Of a DNA stretch of 64,000 bases, positions 62,513-64,000 are shown piece by piece; position 1 is the stretch's first letter; each line of letters starts with the position of its first letter. The translations under genes were made by a program, and so were the position numbers. Source of the DNA: Winogradskyella costae (lineage in GTDB: Bacteria; Bacteroidota; Bacteroidia; Flavobacteriales; Flavobacteriaceae). The stretch lies in assembly GCF_013403865.1 (NCBI RefSeq), contig NZ_JABFDK010000001.1, positions 1,178,001-1,242,000 of the forward strand. The letters run 5' to 3'. Under the pieces are notes generated by a model. It did not search any database. It saw nothing but the letters and a program-made list of their open reading frames with translations, and was not told the DNA's origin.

Positions 62513-63823
62513 TTATTTTAAATGAGACGTGAATTGTTGCAGTTTTCCGGATTTTGAACGCTTAAGTTTTAGAACACGCTCAAAATTAATGGTAATATCA
62601 GGTTCCAAATAACGGATCACTTCGGTTTTTATCGTGGTTTTTTCGGTTTCAGATAGTCCAATTTTACTAACATAACTAATTTTAAACGTATCTAAAAGCG
62701 ATTGCTCAACAATAAACTCTGAAACATTACCATCATTCTCAATCACACTTTTGGTGATGTAATAAAAAGTTAATCCGGCAGCTTTCTTTCCACTAGGTAA
62801 TACAACAATACTATTTGTTCGTCCAATTAGTTTTTTCAGAATAGGTTTTCTGATAGTACTAGCTTCCGATAACACACCAATATCGCCAATATCGTAACGA
62901 ATAAAAGGATGAGCTTTGTTGTACAATGATGTAATAACGACTCTACCTTCTTCACCATAGGGTAAAACCATATTGTTTTCATCTAAAATTTCAACATAGA
63001 GTGTTTCACTATTTACTTGCCACTCATCCTTTGGATTTTGAAATGCAATAAGGTCTAATTCTGAAGCTCCATATTCATTTATAATAGGAAGCCCAAATTG
63101 AGTTTTGAGTAATCGTTTATCATCATCAAATAACATTTCAGATGTTACAATGCACGCTTTTAGACTTGGACAAACCGATTTTAAAATAATATTATTACGC
63201 TTCAAATATTTTGCAAATTGTACAATAGAACTGGTATAACCATTAATATAATCGAAATCTGTACTTTTAAATTTGTTTAAAGTGACTTCGAAAGCATTAT
63301 CACTCAAATCAAATACTGAAAACCGAAATCGGTTACTAAAAAAGTCTTTCAATCGTTCTTTATAATAGCCTTTTTTGTCTAATGGAATTCCGTAAAAACG
63401 TGCTTGTTTAGAGCTGTTAAAATCTATGCCATACCATCCAAACCGGTTCATTATTTCTGCCCAGGTCAACGCGTGGCACCATTTGTCTTTAGCAAAAATA
63501 AAAGGATCACCAGAGCTACCAGATGTTTTATTAACATATACATTTTTAGATGTAAATCCATTACTTAAACGTTGTTCTAATGGTTGTTGTAAATGACGTT
63601 TGGTAATAATAGGTACAGAGTTCCAATCATTAAAATCAATAGATTTTCCTAAGGTTTTATAAAACGAATTATGCTCTAAATGATAAGAAATAATCGCTTT
63701 TTTTTGTGTTTCAACATAAGCTTCAAACTCCAAATTAGATTTTGTTTGAATTTGAGTCAAAGCAGTTTTAGCCTCATTAATAGCAAAGCCATTTACTTTT
63801 AAAGAAAAATCGAATATGCGCAA
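62513..63823 (-). CDS. PaaK/CapK-like adenylating enzyme
   Basis: This 436-residue protein resembles phenylacetate-CoA ligases and the CapK proteins found in capsule loci. The ATP-binding P-loop is YVNKTSGSSGDPFIFAKDKW (residues 96-115). Later blocks are NEYGASELDLIAFQN and FIRYDIGDIGVL, typical of the adenylate-forming superfamily. Members are close to PaaK in sequence but their reaction in polysaccharide clusters is unproven, and may activate an acyl or amino acid group for transfer. The gene is divergent from any gene at the right edge and heads a short minus-strand operon. Confidence 0.88.
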   Translation of the reverse strand: MRIFDFSLKVNGFAINEAKTALTQIQTKSNLEFEAYVETQKKAIISYHLEHNSFYKTLGKSIDFNDWNSVPIITKRHLQQPLEQRLSNGFTSKNVYVNKTSGSSGDPFIFAKDKWCHALTWAEIMNRFGWYGIDFNSSKQARFYGIPLDKKGYYKERLKDFFSNRFRFSVFDLSDNAFEVTLNKFKSTDFDYINGYTSSIVQFAKYLKRNNIILKSVCPSLKACIVTSEMLFDDDKRLLKTQFGLPIINEYGASELDLIAFQNPKDEWQVNSETLYVEILDENNMVLPYGEEGRVVITSLYNKAHPFIRYDIGDIGVLSEASTIRKPILKKLIGRTNSIVVLPSGKKAAGLTFYYITKSVIENDGNVSEFIVEQSLLDTFKISYVSKIGLSETEKTTIKTEVIRYLEPDITINFERVLKLKRSKSGKLQQFTSHLK

Positions 63824-64000
63824 AGTGTTTTTTGCCTTTAAGGTTTCCGTAAATTAATTGTTTTTTAAACTTAAAACCAATTATTTTTGCAGAGAACTCA
63901 TTTCGACTTTTAATTTTAATCCGAAAATTATGGCTTTTGTGTTCTAATGAAATCGTTGTTTGGTTGCATAGCCAAAAGTTATGGAAGCTAAAAATGGTAA
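63824..64000. other. Right-edge intergenic region
   Basis: This 177-base region lies upstream of the PaaK-like gene and appears noncoding. The plus strand carries a TATTTTTG box at 63882-63889 with a TTG 21 bases upstream. An ATG at 63981 opens a frame (MEAKNG) to the edge, which may be the start of a further gene. A minus-strand frame is also open here but reads Phe/Lys/Asn-rich and overlaps the next gene, so it is probably chance. Confidence 0.3.

Noticed and set aside
1..64000. CRISPR arrays, insertion sequences, prophage genes and riboswitches
   Set aside because: No direct-repeat array, transposase, integrase, phage gene or recognisable riboswitch leader was seen.

Overview
The window is AT-rich chromosomal DNA from a member of the Bacteroidota, most likely a marine Flavobacteriaceae. 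The evidence is the protein families (DUF4175, DUF4837, DUF6909, a secreted reprolysin-like protease, a GlnRS plus GluRS pair), promoter boxes of the Bacteroidota type (TTTG, 19 bp, TAnnTTTG), the near absence of Shine-Dalgarno sequences, and AT-rich intergenic DNA. No insertion sequence, prophage, CRISPR array or integrase was seen. One tRNA gene (tRNA-Cys) is present.

Layout. Positions 1-7.6 kb: a large secreted metalloprotease running off the left edge, rnpA with an S41 C-terminal protease, an OmpA-like protein, and a minus-strand group of a GNAT enzyme, a CDF metal exporter and rpiB. Positions 7.6-8.5 kb: a long, very AT-rich gap with clustered TGTTAATA motifs between divergent rpiB and rnr. 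Positions 8.5-15.8 kb: rnr, small cell-envelope genes, a LysE-type exporter, an unusual potassium-channel-like protein, tRNA-Cys, folB and a zinc-ribbon protein. Positions 15.9-24 kb: glnS with a C-terminal extension, a carboxypeptidase-regulatory-domain protein, an SPFH protein, an SGNH lipoprotein and gltX. Positions 24-42.2 kb: a housekeeping and envelope block (DUF4175, ybeY, mnmG flanked by two parS-like sites, a methyltransferase, OmpH/Skp, holB, pgk, a LysM lytic transglycosylase, DUF4837, tatA, an M23 peptidase, GH3, DUF6909).

Positions 42.2-63.8 kb are a surface or extracellular polysaccharide locus of the Wzx/Wzy type. It encodes a Wzz-like protein, the complete dTDP-L-rhamnose pathway (rmlB, A, C, D), an AlgI-like MBOAT O-acyltransferase followed by two tandem membrane-anchored SGNH-like proteins, a Wzx flippase, a PAPS-dependent sulfotransferase, two polymerase/ligase-like membrane proteins, GT2 and GT4 glycosyltransferases, two tandem polyprenyl-phosphate sugar-1-phosphate transferases, and a convergent pair of a GT4 enzyme and a PaaK/CapK-like adenylating enzyme. 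Together they suggest a rhamnose-containing glycan that is O-acylated and sulfated. The outer-membrane exporter and tyrosine kinase usual for such loci are not in the window.

The most notable observations are two near-perfect parS centromere sites on either side of mnmG, which suggest an origin-proximal segment; the repeat-rich rpiB-rnr gap about 20 kb away; the secreted-domain/K+-channel fusion protein; and the duplicated SGNH-like and initiating-transferase gene pairs in the polysaccharide locus.
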